A DNA stretch of 64,000 bases, from positions 62,001-126,000 of the forward strand of contig CAVAMJ010000002.1 of assembly GCA_963589785.1 (NCBI GenBank). The letters are read 5' to 3'. The notes under the pieces were generated by a model. That model had not been told where the DNA came from. It saw nothing but the letters and a program-made list of their open reading frames with translations, and did no database searches. This DNA comes from SIG603 sp963589785 (GTDB lineage Bacteria; Bacillota; Clostridia; Oscillospirales; Acutalibacteraceae). Positions 47,401 to 55,961 of the stretch are shown here, one piece after another (within the stretch, counting starts at the first letter, position 1; every line of letters starts with the position of its first letter). Position numbers and translations under genes: made by a program.

Positions 47401-47932
47401 GAGAGGTTCTGAAGCCGTCGAAGAAGTTAACGAACGGAACTCTGCCCTTGATTGCTGCAAGATGTGCAACAGCGCCGAGGTCCATAACCTCCTGAGGGTT
47501 AGTCTCGCAGAGCATTGCAAAGCCTGTCTGACGGCAAGCGTAAACGTCGGAATGGTCACCGAAAATGTTAAGAGCGTGCGAAGCAACGCAACGTGCGGAA
47601 ACATGGAAAACTGCCGGTAAAAGCTCACCTGCAATCTTGTACATGTTCGGAATCATAAGGAGAAGTCCCTGGGAAGCTGTGTATGTTGTGGTAAGAGCAC
47701 CGGCAGCAAGTGAGCCGTGAACTGTACCTGAAGCACCAGCCTCAGACTGCATCTCCGAAACCTTTACGGTTGTTCCGAAAATATTCTTGAGTCCCTGTGC
47801 GGACCACTGATCGCAGTAGTCAGCCATTGGGCTGGATGGTGTGATAGGATAAATGCCTGCAACTTCTGTAAAAGCGTATGATACATGAGCAGCAGCATTG
47901 TTACCATCCATGGATTTCATTTTTCTGGCCAT
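44402..47932 (-). CDS. nifJ: Pyruvate:ferredoxin (flavodoxin) oxidoreductase, single-chain
   Basis: 1176 aa, AAAGGAGG before the ATG; full family length. It converts pyruvate and CoA to acetyl-CoA and CO2 while reducing ferredoxin, the central step of anaerobic sugar fermentation. Visible in order: N-terminal TPP-pyrimidine domain (ITPSSPMADYCDQW), transketolase-C-like domain, EKR-type domain, two 4Fe-4S clusters (CAECNKCVFVC near 690-700, CMGCGVCIGVC near 745-757), the CAGCAET segment near 814 for the third cluster, and the TPP-binding GGDGWAYDIGFGG and FDTEVYSNTGGQASKA near 1000. Monocistronic with its own promoter and terminator. Confidence 0.97.
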   Translation of the reverse strand: MARKMKSMDGNNAAAHVSYAFTEVAGIYPITPSSPMADYCDQWSAQGLKNIFGTTVKVSEMQSEAGASGTVHGSLAAGALTTTYTASQGLLLMIPNMYKIAGELLPAVFHVSARCVASHALNIFGDHSDVYACRQTGFAMLCETNPQEVMDLGAVAHLAAIKGRVPFVNFFDGFRTSHEIQKIEIWDYDDLKEMVDMDAVEAFRKRALNPEHPVMRGSHENGDIFFQHREACNEYYNALPAIVEEYMDKVNAKLGTNYKLFNYYGAPDAENIIIAMGSINDVAEEVIDYLTAKGEKVGVVKVRLYRPFVAEKLAEAIPASVKKIAVLDRTKEPGSLGEPLYLDVIAALAATGRSDIKVIGGRYGLGSKDTPPSSVFAVYDELKKDAPKEHFTIGINDDVTHLSLEEKPAPNTATPGTIEAKFWGLGGDGTVGANKNSIKIIGDYTNKFVQAYFQYDSKKTGGITISHLRFGDKPIKSPYYINKADFVACHNPSYILKGYKMVNDVKPGGTFLINCQWTPEELSEHLSAETKRYIAKNNIQLYTINAIDLAVQCGMGKRTNTILQSAFFTLAKVMPIEEAVQHMKEAAEKSYLKKGREIVDNNWKAIDAGKDALVKIDVPAEWADAVDAPKTVTENGPAKLVKMVDTILKPVGRMEGDSLPVSAFVDHVDGTFEQGASAYEKRGVAVNVPEWNNETCAECNKCVFVCPHATIRPFALTEEEAANAPANTKFAKRPVVKTNYKYSLAISPMDCMGCGVCIGVCPTKSLTMVARETQEDQQPVFDYMVANVAEKPEVAKNDTVISSQYKQPLLEFSGSCAGCAETAYARIVTQLFGDRMYISNATGCSSIWGGPAATSPYTTNKAGHGPAWANSLFEDNAEHGFGMYLGQKAIRSRLVAKVEALSAKDEVPEAVKTAAAEYLATLEDGSKNQAATAALVSALEACGCDEAKEILKSKEYLSKKSVWVFGGDGWAYDIGFGGVDHVLASGEDINIMVFDTEVYSNTGGQASKASQIGQVAQFAAAGKEIAKKSLAEIAMSYGYVYVAQVAMGADQNQTLKAIKEAEAYHGPSLVICYAPCEMHSIKGGMTNCQSEMNKAVKAGYWNMFRFNPAAKAEGKNPFTLDSKPATGDYKEFLLGEARYSSLTRSFPDRAEKLFAKAEEHSKEVREHLERLVELYK

Positions 47933-47995
47933 AAAATTTTCCTCCTTTAAGGATTTTACTAAAAACCCGCGGTCTAATATTCACCGTACATAGGT

Positions 47996-48024
47996 ATTTT
48001 AACATCTTTAAATGAAAGTATCAA
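47996..48024 (-). promoter_or_regulatory. Promoter of the PFOR gene
   Basis: Minus-strand TTGATA (48019-48024), 17-base spacer, TAAAAT (47996-48001); leader of about 60 bases. Confidence 0.75.
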
Positions 48025-48224
48025 GGATAAACCGATATATTTTCAAGGGCAATTATCGATATTTAATACTTTATTCACATTCTTTTTGTTAATTTTTAGG
48101 TTAGTATCAACTACAATATCATTTGAGTGCAATATTTTTTGGATACATTCAATAATAAGGGATACCATATCCAAAACGCCTTCCACCTATTCCAAAACGG
48201 CTCAAAAAAAATTCAAAAAAAGTG

Positions 48225-48253
48225 TTGACAAATCGCAAACCTTCGATTATAAT
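48225..48253 (+). promoter_or_regulatory. Promoter of the tRNA-Asp/tRNA-Thr unit
   Basis: TTGACA (48225-48230), 17-base spacer, TATAAT (48248-48253), 42 bases before tRNA-Asp. This and the tRNA-Lys promoter are the two perfect consensus pairs in the window. The stretch 48025-48224 upstream shows no gene. Confidence 0.92.
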
Positions 48254-48294
48254 AAACAAGCACTCGAGAAAACGAGTAAAACAAAACTTAATAT

Positions 48295-48371
48295 GGCCTG
48301 GTAGTTCAGCTGGTTAGAACGCTAGCCTGTCACGCTAGAGGTCGACGGTTCGATCCCGTTCCAGGTCGCCA
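48295..48371 (+). tRNA. tRNA-Asp (anticodon GTC), CCA encoded
   Basis: Acceptor GGCCTGG/CCAGGTC (one G-T), D arm TAGTTCAGCTGGTTAGAA, anticodon stem CTAGC/GCTAG around CTGTCAC (GTC), T arm GACGGTTCGATCCCGTT, discriminator G, encoded CCA. Confidence 0.96.
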
Positions 48372-48373
48372 CC

Positions 48374-48410
48374 AATAGCAAGCCTCTTATTTTTATAACG
48401 GCTTGCTATT
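48374..48410 (+). other. Hairpin between tRNA-Asp and tRNA-Thr
   Basis: AATAGCAAGCC (48374-48384) pairs perfectly with GGCTTGCTATT (48400-48410). No T tract follows, so it looks more like a processing or partial-termination structure than a full terminator. Confidence 0.5.
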
Positions 48411-48415
48411 TGTAT

Positions 48416-48491
48416 GCTGTTATGGCTCAGGTGGTAGAGCACGTCCTTGGTAAGGACGAGGTCACCGGTTCGAGTCCGGTTAACAGCTCCA
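48416..48491 (+). tRNA. tRNA-Thr (anticodon GGT), CCA encoded
   Basis: Acceptor GCTGTTA/TAACAGC, anticodon stem CGTCC/GGACG around TTGGTAA (GGT), T arm ACCGGTTCGAGTCCGGT, discriminator T, encoded CCA. Probably cotranscribed with tRNA-Asp. Confidence 0.95.
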
Positions 48492-48519
48492 AAATCCGCA
48501 GAGAAATCTGCGGATTTTT
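48491..48519 (+). terminator. Terminator of the tRNA unit
   Basis: AAATCCGCAGA, GAAA loop, TCTGCGGATTTTT (48492-48519); strong stem plus T tract. Confidence 0.9.
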
Positions 48520-48569
48520 GCTTTTCTCTATTTTTATTTTTCTTAATAATTAAACTCAATATATTCTGA

Positions 48570-48616
48570 TATACAAAAATCCGTTAAAGCTTCAAAACTT
48601 TAACGGATTTTATTTT
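48570..48616 (-). terminator. Terminator of the flavoprotein operon
   Basis: AAAATCCGTTAAAG (48576-48589) pairs with CTTTAACGGATTTT (48598-48611); T tracts on both sides make it potentially bidirectional. Confidence 0.85.
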
Positions 48617-48617
48617 T

Positions 48618-50207
48618 TTAATAATATTTCGATATAATTTTCTCTGCAACCTTTATTCCGTCAACTGCGGCAGAAGTGATTCCTCCTGCGTAGCCTGCTC
48701 CCTCGCCTGCGGGATAAACTCCCTTAAAGCGAATACTCTCGAGACTCTCGCCACGCATAATTCTGACAGGGCAAGAACTTCTTGATTCGGGTGCGGTCAA
48801 AACGGCATCGGGCAAATCGTAGCCTTTTATTTTTCTCGCAAAAAGCGGCATTGCCTCTCTTATGGAGTCAGTTATAAATGACGGGAAGATTTCATCTAGA
48901 TTTGCTCCCACAACACCGGGCTTATATGAAGGCTTGACAGAACCGAAGTTTTCGGTTTTTCTTTTCGCCATAAAGTCGCCAAGGGTCTGAGCGGGTGCGG
49001 AATAATCCGAACCGCCAAGCACGAAAGCCGCCTTTTCAAGCTTCTCCTGAAACTCAAAGCCGGCAAACAGCGGTTTTCCTTCAAAGTCCTCGGGATTTAA
49101 GCCGACAAGTATTGCCGCATTGGAATTTTCGTCATCTCGTGCAAATTTGCTCATTCCGTTAGTTACAACGTGCTCGCTAAATGATGTAGCACCGACAACT
49201 GTTCCGCCCGGGCACATACAGAAAGAATAGACCCCTCTGCCGTTCGGCAAATGCACGGCAAGCTTATAGTCGGCGTTAGGTAGCTTTTTGTAGCTTTCTC
49301 CGTACTGCGAACGGCTGATAAGCTCTGCCGGGTGCTCAATTCGCATACCGACCGCAAACGGCTTCTTTTCCATGGGAAAACCTAAGCTGTCAATCAATTT
49401 AAAGGTATCTCGTGCGCTGTGACCGATTGCGATTATTACATCGTCTGTCTCGACACTTGATTCATCTTTATTTTTTAAATCGAGAAGCCTTGCACCGACT
49501 ACCTTATCTTCCTTAATATCAAGTCCGACAAGTTTTGTGTTAAATCTTACCTCGCCGCCAAGCTCTATAATTCTTTTGCGAATGTTTGCGACGGTTTTCG
49601 GTAATTTGTCCGTACCGATATGCGGCTTAGCCTCATACAGTATCTCTTCGGGTGCCCCGTATTTGACGAAAGTCTCAAGTACCATTCTTATTCTTGGGTC
49701 TTTGATACCCGTATTGAGCTTTCCGTCAGAAAACGTACCGGCTCCGCCCTCTCCGAACTGAATGTTGGAATTTTCGTCAAGCACTCTTTTCTGCCAGAAG
49801 CAATTGACGGATTTCTCTCGGTCTTCTACACACTCCCCTCGCTCAACTACTATCGGACAAGCGCCGGCTTCAGCCAAAATGAGAGCCGCAAACATTCCCG
49901 CCGGTCCAAATCCGACAACAAGCGGTCTCTTGGCAAATTGCTTTTTTGTCGGCAGCTCATAATGCGGAACATTCGAAAGAGTCAGCTTCGGATTTTTCTT
50001 CAAAAGCTTAGTCTCGTTTACATTCACTTCGACATCGAGCGTGAGGACATAGGATATGTTTCCTTTATCCCTCGCATCAACCGATTTTTTGAAGATATGC
50101 ACAGCCTTAACGGAAGACTTATCAAGCTTCAGCTTTTGGCATGCTATTTTTAGAAGATCTGCCTCGTTATAATCAAGAGGCAGTTTAACATTACTTATTC
50201 TTATCAT
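48618..50207 (-). CDS. FAD-dependent dehydrogenase of the COG2509 type
   Basis: 529 aa. An N-terminal RNA-binding-like/unknown domain (1-95) is followed by the FAD-binding GFGPAGMFAALILAE near 98-112 and the closing YPAGEGAGYAGGITSAAVDG, the FAD/NAD signature at the C-terminus. Members are widespread in Firmicutes without an established substrate. The start overlaps the end of the next flavoprotein gene by 17 bases, so the four genes 52438-48618 form one operon. The pairing with a second flavoprotein suggests redox or cofactor work, but no substrate can be stated. Confidence 0.87.
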   Translation of the reverse strand: MIRISNVKLPLDYNEADLLKIACQKLKLDKSSVKAVHIFKKSVDARDKGNISYVLTLDVEVNVNETKLLKKNPKLTLSNVPHYELPTKKQFAKRPLVVGFGPAGMFAALILAEAGACPIVVERGECVEDREKSVNCFWQKRVLDENSNIQFGEGGAGTFSDGKLNTGIKDPRIRMVLETFVKYGAPEEILYEAKPHIGTDKLPKTVANIRKRIIELGGEVRFNTKLVGLDIKEDKVVGARLLDLKNKDESSVETDDVIIAIGHSARDTFKLIDSLGFPMEKKPFAVGMRIEHPAELISRSQYGESYKKLPNADYKLAVHLPNGRGVYSFCMCPGGTVVGATSFSEHVVTNGMSKFARDDENSNAAILVGLNPEDFEGKPLFAGFEFQEKLEKAAFVLGGSDYSAPAQTLGDFMAKRKTENFGSVKPSYKPGVVGANLDEIFPSFITDSIREAMPLFARKIKGYDLPDAVLTAPESRSSCPVRIMRGESLESIRFKGVYPAGEGAGYAGGITSAAVDGIKVAEKIISKYY

Positions 50208-51441
50208 TTTTACCTAATTTCTCACAAATGGCATCCGCCGCACACAAGGCACTCATCCAAGCGAAATGCAGATTGTAGCCGCCGCAGTCACCGTGTATAT
50301 TGAGAATTTCTCCGCAAAGAAATAGATTTTTGCACTTTACCGATTCCATGGTGTGAGAATTTACCTCTTTCATAGGAATTCCGCCGGCGGTCACCTGAGC
50401 ATCGTCAAAGCCCTTGAGACCTGAAATCGGAAGTGTCAGTCCTTTTAAAGCAGAACAAAGCGCAAATATGTTTTTACTCGATAATTTCTCGCACTTATCA
50501 TCAAGATTTAATTTTACCTTTTGAAGCAGTGCTATTCCTACCTTATTATTGAGTATTCCGTCAAACAAAGTCGAAACGGGCAGTTTAGCATTTAGGATTG
50601 CCGCACGGCGAACAATATCCATGCACTGCGCAAAGGAATAGTCGGGCATAAAATCAATTTTTACACTTAGGCTTGCTTTTGCGTTTTTAGAGTATTGCTC
50701 GGCCGCTGAAACAGACAGATTGAAAATGCAAATTCCCGATATAGCCTTATCGGTTATCTGAAGCTCCCCTACCTCGGACTTGAGCGGTGTTTTGCCGTTC
50801 ATCAAGCTTACCTCGGCACGGCATCTCACTCCGACAAGCTTTCTCAAAAAAGCGTCCTCACATTTCATCGGTACAAGTGACGGATAGAGGTTCGTCACGC
50901 TGTGCCCCAAGCTTTCACAAAGTGTATAGCAGTTTTTTGAAGCAGATAATTTAGGCGAAGCCGCACCGCCGCCTGCGATTACGAGTATTCTTGAATCATG
51001 CTTGTCGCCGTTTTCGAGTATCAGTTCGAAGCTGTTTTTATTTTTCTTCACCGATTTCACAGCTGATTCATATCTTATTTCACAGTTAGCGGCATTCATC
51101 AGGACATTTAAAACCGATGTCGCCTGTTTGCTGTAAGGATATACTCTGCCCTCTCCGTCTGCACATGTAAGAAGCCCCAAGTCCTCAAAAAACTCAAGTG
51201 CCATGTGAGAATACTCGTCCATAAGCGGAGAAAGTCCATCGATATCGCCGTGGTAATGCTCGATTGACATATTCTCGTTTGTTAGATTACATCTGCCGTT
51301 TCCTGTTGCGAGAAGCTTTCTTCCCGACTTTTTGTTTGCATCGAGAATAAGCATATTCGGCTTAGTTTTAGAGTTCTTTAAAATTCGAGCGGCACAGGCT
51401 AAACCCGAAGCACCTGTGCCGACTATGATTATATCGTACAT
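50191..51441 (-). CDS. NAD(P)/FAD-dependent oxidoreductase (HI0933/BaiN-like)
   Basis: 416 aa. FAD-binding VGTGASGLACAARIL at the N-terminus, KKSGRKLLATGNGRCNLTNE typical of the HI0933 family, VIAGGGAASPKLSA, and the C-terminal LCGEILNIHGDCGGYNLHFAW. The family includes BaiN, reported in bile-acid reduction, but most members are unassigned, so that function should not be assumed. Start overlaps the upstream stop by one base (TGATG). Confidence 0.9.
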   Translation of the reverse strand: MYDIIIVGTGASGLACAARILKNSKTKPNMLILDANKKSGRKLLATGNGRCNLTNENMSIEHYHGDIDGLSPLMDEYSHMALEFFEDLGLLTCADGEGRVYPYSKQATSVLNVLMNAANCEIRYESAVKSVKKNKNSFELILENGDKHDSRILVIAGGGAASPKLSASKNCYTLCESLGHSVTNLYPSLVPMKCEDAFLRKLVGVRCRAEVSLMNGKTPLKSEVGELQITDKAISGICIFNLSVSAAEQYSKNAKASLSVKIDFMPDYSFAQCMDIVRRAAILNAKLPVSTLFDGILNNKVGIALLQKVKLNLDDKCEKLSSKNIFALCSALKGLTLPISGLKGFDDAQVTAGGIPMKEVNSHTMESVKCKNLFLCGEILNIHGDCGGYNLHFAWMSALCAADAICEKLGKNDKNK

Positions 51442-51926
51442 CAGAAGATAAGTCCCAGTGCACCGTAAGAAACAAGAAGCATGATAGCGTCTGCAATGAG
51501 CGAACCGAGTGCAATGGAAAGCATGGAATACTTAAAATCCATCTTGAGAACAGAAGCTACAAGAGCGCCTGTCCAAGCACCTGTTCCCGGAAGCGGAATT
51601 GCAACGAAAATCATAAGACCGAACATCTCGTACTTCTGAATTTTCTCCTTATTCTTCTCGACTTTCTTGTTAAGAAAATCTACAATTCCCGAAAATCTTG
51701 TTTTCTCGAGCCATTTCATAATCTTCTCGATGAAAAGAAGGATGAACGGAATCGGAAGCAATGTGCCGATAAGGCAGATAATCGAAGCGTTAATCATCGG
51801 AACAGACAAAGCCTTAGCCGCAAGGACGCCGCCACGAAGCTCAACCGTCGGAATGAGCGAAAGAATGAAGATTGTAAGCCAAGACGGAATGGTGTTTCCG
51901 AAGAGGTTTATAAGATACTGTGCCAT
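51441..51926 (-). CDS. Small multidrug-export-like membrane protein
   Basis: 161 aa with about four to five hydrophobic segments. SLIPTVELRGGVLAAKAL, PFILLFIEKIMKWLE and AIPLPGTGAWTGALVAS are the conserved patches of the putative small multi-drug export family (PF06695). Function is poorly known. It starts within the 3' end of the zinc-ribbon gene (19-base overlap). Confidence 0.85.
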   Translation of the reverse strand: MAQYLINLFGNTIPSWLTIFILSLIPTVELRGGVLAAKALSVPMINASIICLIGTLLPIPFILLFIEKIMKWLEKTRFSGIVDFLNKKVEKNKEKIQKYEMFGLMIFVAIPLPGTGAWTGALVASVLKMDFKYSMLSIALGSLIADAIMLLVSYGALGLIF

Positions 51927-52438
51927 AATAAATTTCCCTTCTCAAATAAATTATATATCATCGCAGATTTATTTCCGCGAAATAGGTGAACGAGACCGTT
52001 TGCCACATAATCGGAGGCAATAACAACCAGTGTGACAATAATCATGAACGCAAGAATAGCGACTACATCGAGCAAAAGTCTCTTTTTGTGAGGCATGGTG
52101 TCGGGAATCGGCTGCTCCTTTTCCTCTTCCTCATACTTGCTCAATACCGCATTTGCCGCATTTATATCTCCGTATTCTACATAAATGTTCTGATCGTCCT
52201 TTAAGGTTCTCGCATCAAATGGACTTTGAGCGATACCAAGGTCAATCTTCTCAAGAGTGTGCTTGATGCCGTGATCTTCTAAAAGCGCATCAATTTCCTC
52301 TGCCTCGTATTTATGACAGGTCATAAGGTAAATTAAATCGCTATCCTGAACGGGGCGAATTCCTCGAGAACGCTTGCAATTAGAACAAGTCGCACGGTTA
52401 TCCTCTGTTAAATGTCTGCATTTTTTGCAATACTGCAT
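51908..52438 (-). CDS. Zinc-ribbon, DUF2007-like membrane protein
   Basis: 176 aa, AAAGGA 8 bases before the ATG. Cys pairs at 4/7 and 18/21 form an N-terminal zinc ribbon. Residues 33-100 (LMTCHKYEAEEIDALLEDHG then DDQNIYVEYGDINAANAVL) resemble the DUF2007 domain, in which an epitope-like alpha/beta fold senses or binds an unknown ligand. One membrane helix is at about 123-145. It leads the operon with the export-like protein and two flavoproteins. Function unknown. Confidence 0.7.
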   Translation of the reverse strand: MQYCKKCRHLTEDNRATCSNCKRSRGIRPVQDSDLIYLMTCHKYEAEEIDALLEDHGIKHTLEKIDLGIAQSPFDARTLKDDQNIYVEYGDINAANAVLSKYEEEEKEQPIPDTMPHKKRLLLDVVAILAFMIIVTLVVIASDYVANGLVHLFRGNKSAMIYNLFEKGNLLWHSIL

Positions 52439-52519
52439 TCTACATTTCCTTTCAATAGATTTTTAGGCATAATTCAAATATTTTAACCTTAGTATAATAA
52501 CACAAATATCTGAAGATTT

Positions 52520-52553
52520 CCATAAAAAACAGGCAGTTCCGAAAAACTGCCTG
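52520..52553 (-). terminator. Terminator of the leuS operon
   Basis: CAGGCAGTT (52530-52538) pairs with AACTGCCTG (52545-52553); on the minus strand GTTTTTTA follows. Confidence 0.9.
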
Positions 52554-52582
52554 AAAATTTACTTTTTTTTAACATTTGAAGC

Positions 52583-54994
52583 TTACTTCGCAACGATATT
52601 GACAAGCTTACCCGGAACAACGATTTCCTTGATGATATTCTTGCCTGCAATCTCAGAAGCTACCTTCTCCTCTTCCTTAGCCATTTTGAGAACAGCGTCC
52701 TTGTCGGCATTTACAGGAATGACAAGCTTAGACTTGATTCTTCCGTTAACCTGAACAACGATCTCAACTGTGGAGTCTACGCACTTGCTCTCGTCATAGC
52801 TTGGCCAATTCTGAGTGCAAACAAGACCCTCGCCAAGTTTATTCTCTGCCCATACCTCTTCGGTGATGTGCGGAGCAAAGATATTGAGAAGAATTGTGTA
52901 TGTTGCGAGCTCTTTTCTTGTGATAGAGCCCTTAGCTGTAATCTCGTTGATGAGAGCCATGAGAGTTGCGATAGCTGTGTTGAACTTGAGGTTCTCGCAG
53001 TCATCATTTACCTTCTTGATAGCCTTGTGGAATGAGGACTCAAGCTCCGGGCTGTAGTCGTCGCCGTCAACAAGAATTTCCTGGAGGTTCCAGTAACGGT
53101 CGACAAGTCTGCGGCATCCCTTGATTCCGCTTGTGCTCCACGGAGCAGCCTTCTCGAAGTCACCGATGAACATCTCATAAAGTCTCAATGTATCTGCGCC
53201 GTAAATATCAACCATCTCATCAGGGTTGACAACGTTTCCTCTGGACTTGGACATCTTCTGTCCGTCCTCACCGAGAATCATGCCGTGGCTTGTTCTCTTC
53301 ATGTAAGGCTCCTTTGTCGGAACCTCGCCGATATCATAGAGGAACTTATGCCAGAAACGACTGTAAAGAAGGTGAAGTGTTGTGTGCTCCATACCGCCGT
53401 TATACCAGTTAACAGGTGACCAGTACTTGAGAGCATTCTTGGAAGCGAACGCATCATCATTGTGCGGATCCATATAGCGCAGGAAGTACCATGAAGAACC
53501 AGCCCACTGCGGCATGGTGTCTGTCTCTCTCTTTGCCGGGCCGCCGCAGCATGGGCATGTTGTGTTTACCCAATCTGTCATAGCTGCAAGCGGAGACTCG
53601 CCGTTATCTGTCGGCTCATAGGAATCAACCTTAGGAAGAACGAGCGGAAGCTCCTTCTCATCAACCGGAACATAGCCGCACTTGTCGCAAATGACAATCG
53701 GAATCGGCTCTCCCCAATATCTCTGACGTGAGAAGACCCAGTCTCTTAATTTGAAGTTGACCTTCGACTTACCGATGCCTTTCTCCTCGAGATACTTCTT
53801 TATTTCTACCTTTGCCTCTTCAACGGAAAGTCCGTCAAGGAAGCCGGAATTTACCATTACGCCTGTTGCGCAGTCTGTGAATGCCTCTTTGTTGACATCC
53901 TCGCCGCCCTTAACAACCTCGACAATCGGAAGATCGAACTTCTTAGCGAACTCCCAGTCACGAGTATCGTGTGCGGGAACAGCCATGATTGCGCCTGTGC
54001 CGTAAGAAACAAGAACATAGTCTGAAATGAAAATCGGAATCTCTTTGCCTGTGAGCGGATTGATTGCCTTTACGCCCTCAAGCTTAACGCCTGTCTTATC
54101 CTTGGCAACCTCAGTACGCTCGAAGTCGGACTTCTTTGCAGCCTCAGCCTGATAAGCCTTGATTTCATCGAGGTTTCCGAGTACATCTGCCCACTTCTCA
54201 ATATACGGATGCTCAGGTGAGATAACCATATATGTAGCGCCGAAAAGTGTATCCGGTCTTGTTGTGTAAACTGTTAATGTGTCGCCCTCTGTTGTCTTAA
54301 AGTCAACCTCAGCGCCCTCACTTCTTCCGATCCAGTTCTTCTGCTGTGCCTTAACTCTCTCGGGATAATCTACGAGGTCGAGATCATCGATAAGCTTCTG
54401 TGCGTACTCTGTGATTTTGAGCATCCACTGAGACTTATCCTTATGAATAACCTCACTGCCGCATCTCTCACAAACTCCGTTGACAACCTCTTCGTTTGCA
54501 AGAACGCACTTACAGGAAGTGCACCAGTTAACGTTCATTTCCTTCTTGTAAGCAAGACCGTGCTTGAAAAGCTGGAGGAATATCCACTGAGTCCACTTGT
54601 AGTACTTAGGATCTGTTGTGTTTATCTCACGGCTCCAGTCGAAGGAAATACCGAGAGACTGGATCTGCTGCTTGAATCTTGCAACATTCTTTGCGGTAAC
54701 ATCGGCAGGGTGAACGTGGTTTTTGATAGCGTAATTCTCTGTCGGAAGTCCGAATGCGTCCCATCCGATCGGATAGAGAACATTGTAGTTCTGCATTCTT
54801 CTTTTTCTTGCGATAACGTCAAGAGCGGTGTATGGTCTTGGATGACCAACGTGAAGTCCCTGTCCGGACGGATACGGGAACTCGATAAGAGCATAGAATT
54901 TTTCCTTGTCAGAGGACTCCTCGGCATGGAAAACGCCCTTCTCTTCCCACACCTTTTGCCATTTTGGCTCTACAACCTTATGGTTATACTTCAA
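52583..54994 (-). CDS. leuS: Leucyl-tRNA synthetase
   Basis: 803 aa, bacterial LeuRS length. The HIGH-type motif is HVGH at 48-51 (YPSGQGLHVGHPRPYT), the editing domain has TTRPDTLFGATYMV, and the KMSKS motif occurs near residue 580 in GQKMSKSRGNVVNP. It charges tRNA-Leu. The start is TTG with GAAAGGA 10 bases upstream; no ATG or GTG fits the frame near the ribosome site. Last gene of the run starting at plsX, 23 bases after rsfS. Confidence 0.97.
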   Translation of the reverse strand: MKYNHKVVEPKWQKVWEEKGVFHAEESSDKEKFYALIEFPYPSGQGLHVGHPRPYTALDVIARKRRMQNYNVLYPIGWDAFGLPTENYAIKNHVHPADVTAKNVARFKQQIQSLGISFDWSREINTTDPKYYKWTQWIFLQLFKHGLAYKKEMNVNWCTSCKCVLANEEVVNGVCERCGSEVIHKDKSQWMLKITEYAQKLIDDLDLVDYPERVKAQQKNWIGRSEGAEVDFKTTEGDTLTVYTTRPDTLFGATYMVISPEHPYIEKWADVLGNLDEIKAYQAEAAKKSDFERTEVAKDKTGVKLEGVKAINPLTGKEIPIFISDYVLVSYGTGAIMAVPAHDTRDWEFAKKFDLPIVEVVKGGEDVNKEAFTDCATGVMVNSGFLDGLSVEEAKVEIKKYLEEKGIGKSKVNFKLRDWVFSRQRYWGEPIPIVICDKCGYVPVDEKELPLVLPKVDSYEPTDNGESPLAAMTDWVNTTCPCCGGPAKRETDTMPQWAGSSWYFLRYMDPHNDDAFASKNALKYWSPVNWYNGGMEHTTLHLLYSRFWHKFLYDIGEVPTKEPYMKRTSHGMILGEDGQKMSKSRGNVVNPDEMVDIYGADTLRLYEMFIGDFEKAAPWSTSGIKGCRRLVDRYWNLQEILVDGDDYSPELESSFHKAIKKVNDDCENLKFNTAIATLMALINEITAKGSITRKELATYTILLNIFAPHITEEVWAENKLGEGLVCTQNWPSYDESKCVDSTVEIVVQVNGRIKSKLVIPVNADKDAVLKMAKEEEKVASEIAGKNIIKEIVVPGKLVNIVAK

Positions 54995-55017
54995 TTTACT
55001 TCATTCCTTTCAGAGAA

Positions 55018-55371
55018 TTATTCTGTTTTATAATCAATCTCTATCTCAACTCCGTCGCTCCAGAGATGGTCAAGATCATAATAATCACGTGCGTCTGTTG
55101 TGAATACGTGAACGAGAACGGTTCCGTAGTCAAGCAAAATCCAGCCGTTGGAACGGTATCCCTCGACTGCGTACGGTGCAACTCCCTCTTCTTTCAGCTT
55201 CTCCTCGACATTGTCGGCGAGAGCCTGAACCTGAGTTGAGCTTGTACCGCTGGCAACAACAAAGTAATCGCAAAGAGAAGAAATCTCCTCAACCTTAATC
55301 ACCTTGATATTCTGAGCCTTTTTATCATCAAGCAGTAATGCTGCTTTTGTTGCTGTTTCAATGGGTGTCAT
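55018..55371 (-). CDS. rsfS: Ribosomal silencing factor RsfS
   Basis: 117 aa, normal length. KVEEISSLCDYFVVASGTSS, GYRSNGWILLDYGTVLVHVF and YYDLDHLW are family hallmarks. It binds ribosomal protein uL14 and blocks subunit joining in slow growth. Start overlaps the yqeK stop by four bases, the usual yqeK-rsfS pairing in Firmicutes. Confidence 0.96.
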   Translation of the reverse strand: MTPIETATKAALLLDDKKAQNIKVIKVEEISSLCDYFVVASGTSSTQVQALADNVEEKLKEEGVAPYAVEGYRSNGWILLDYGTVLVHVFTTDARDYYDLDHLWSDGVEIEIDYKTE

Positions 55372-55952
55372 ATATATTTACCTCTCATAACGCTGAGAAC
55401 AGCGTCGTTATATGCGTTGAATGTATCTTGAACGATAGCCTTTTCGCTTTGTGCAAGCTCACTTATCGTAAAGGATAAGCCCTCGATTATTGCTTTGTCA
55501 AGGCTTTCCTTTGCTACCTCCCTCATTTTGTCCACGCCCTTATAGTCACGGTCATCGGAAATAAAATCGGCTATGAAAACAACCTTTTCCATGAGCGTCA
55601 TGTCCTTTTTTCCGCTTGTGTGCCATCTTATGGGATTTACAATATCGGGATCTGTTATATTAAGCTCGTTCTCGACATATGCGGCACCACTTATCTGATG
55701 CCAAAGATTTGGGGTTACCGCCTCAATATCGTTTAGTATTATACCAAAGCGATCCATAATTTTCAACTGTTCATCCTTATCGGTGTCCTTCATAATATCA
55801 TGAAGTATTCCCGCAATCTCGGCTTTGTCGGGGTCTGCCCCGTATTTCTTCGCAAGACGCTTAGCCGATTTCGCAACCTCGCAGGAATGGCGATACCTCT
55901 TGTCGGACAAATGCGGCTTGATTATTTTCTGATATTCCTTAACACTAAGCAA
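55368..55952 (-). CDS. yqeK: HD-domain Ap4A hydrolase YqeK
   Basis: 194 aa. RYRHSCEVAKSAKRLAKKYG and AGILHDIMKD supply the HD metal ligands, with IRWHTSGKKDMTLMEKVVFI and ADFISDDR downstream. YqeK is a symmetrical diadenosine tetraphosphatase. It sits between nadD and rsfS in the conserved Firmicutes order. Confidence 0.95.
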   Translation of the reverse strand: MLSVKEYQKIIKPHLSDKRYRHSCEVAKSAKRLAKKYGADPDKAEIAGILHDIMKDTDKDEQLKIMDRFGIILNDIEAVTPNLWHQISGAAYVENELNITDPDIVNPIRWHTSGKKDMTLMEKVVFIADFISDDRDYKGVDKMREVAKESLDKAIIEGLSFTISELAQSEKAIVQDTFNAYNDAVLSVMRGKYI

Positions 55953-55961
55953 GCTTCCACC

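Noticed and set aside
50191..51441. Specific call as bile-acid reductase BaiN
   Set aside because: The HI0933-like family is broad and no other bai genes are present, so only the family level is supported.
54995..55017. Possible T-box leader before leuS
   Set aside because: Only 23 bases separate rsfS and leuS, far too short for a T-box.
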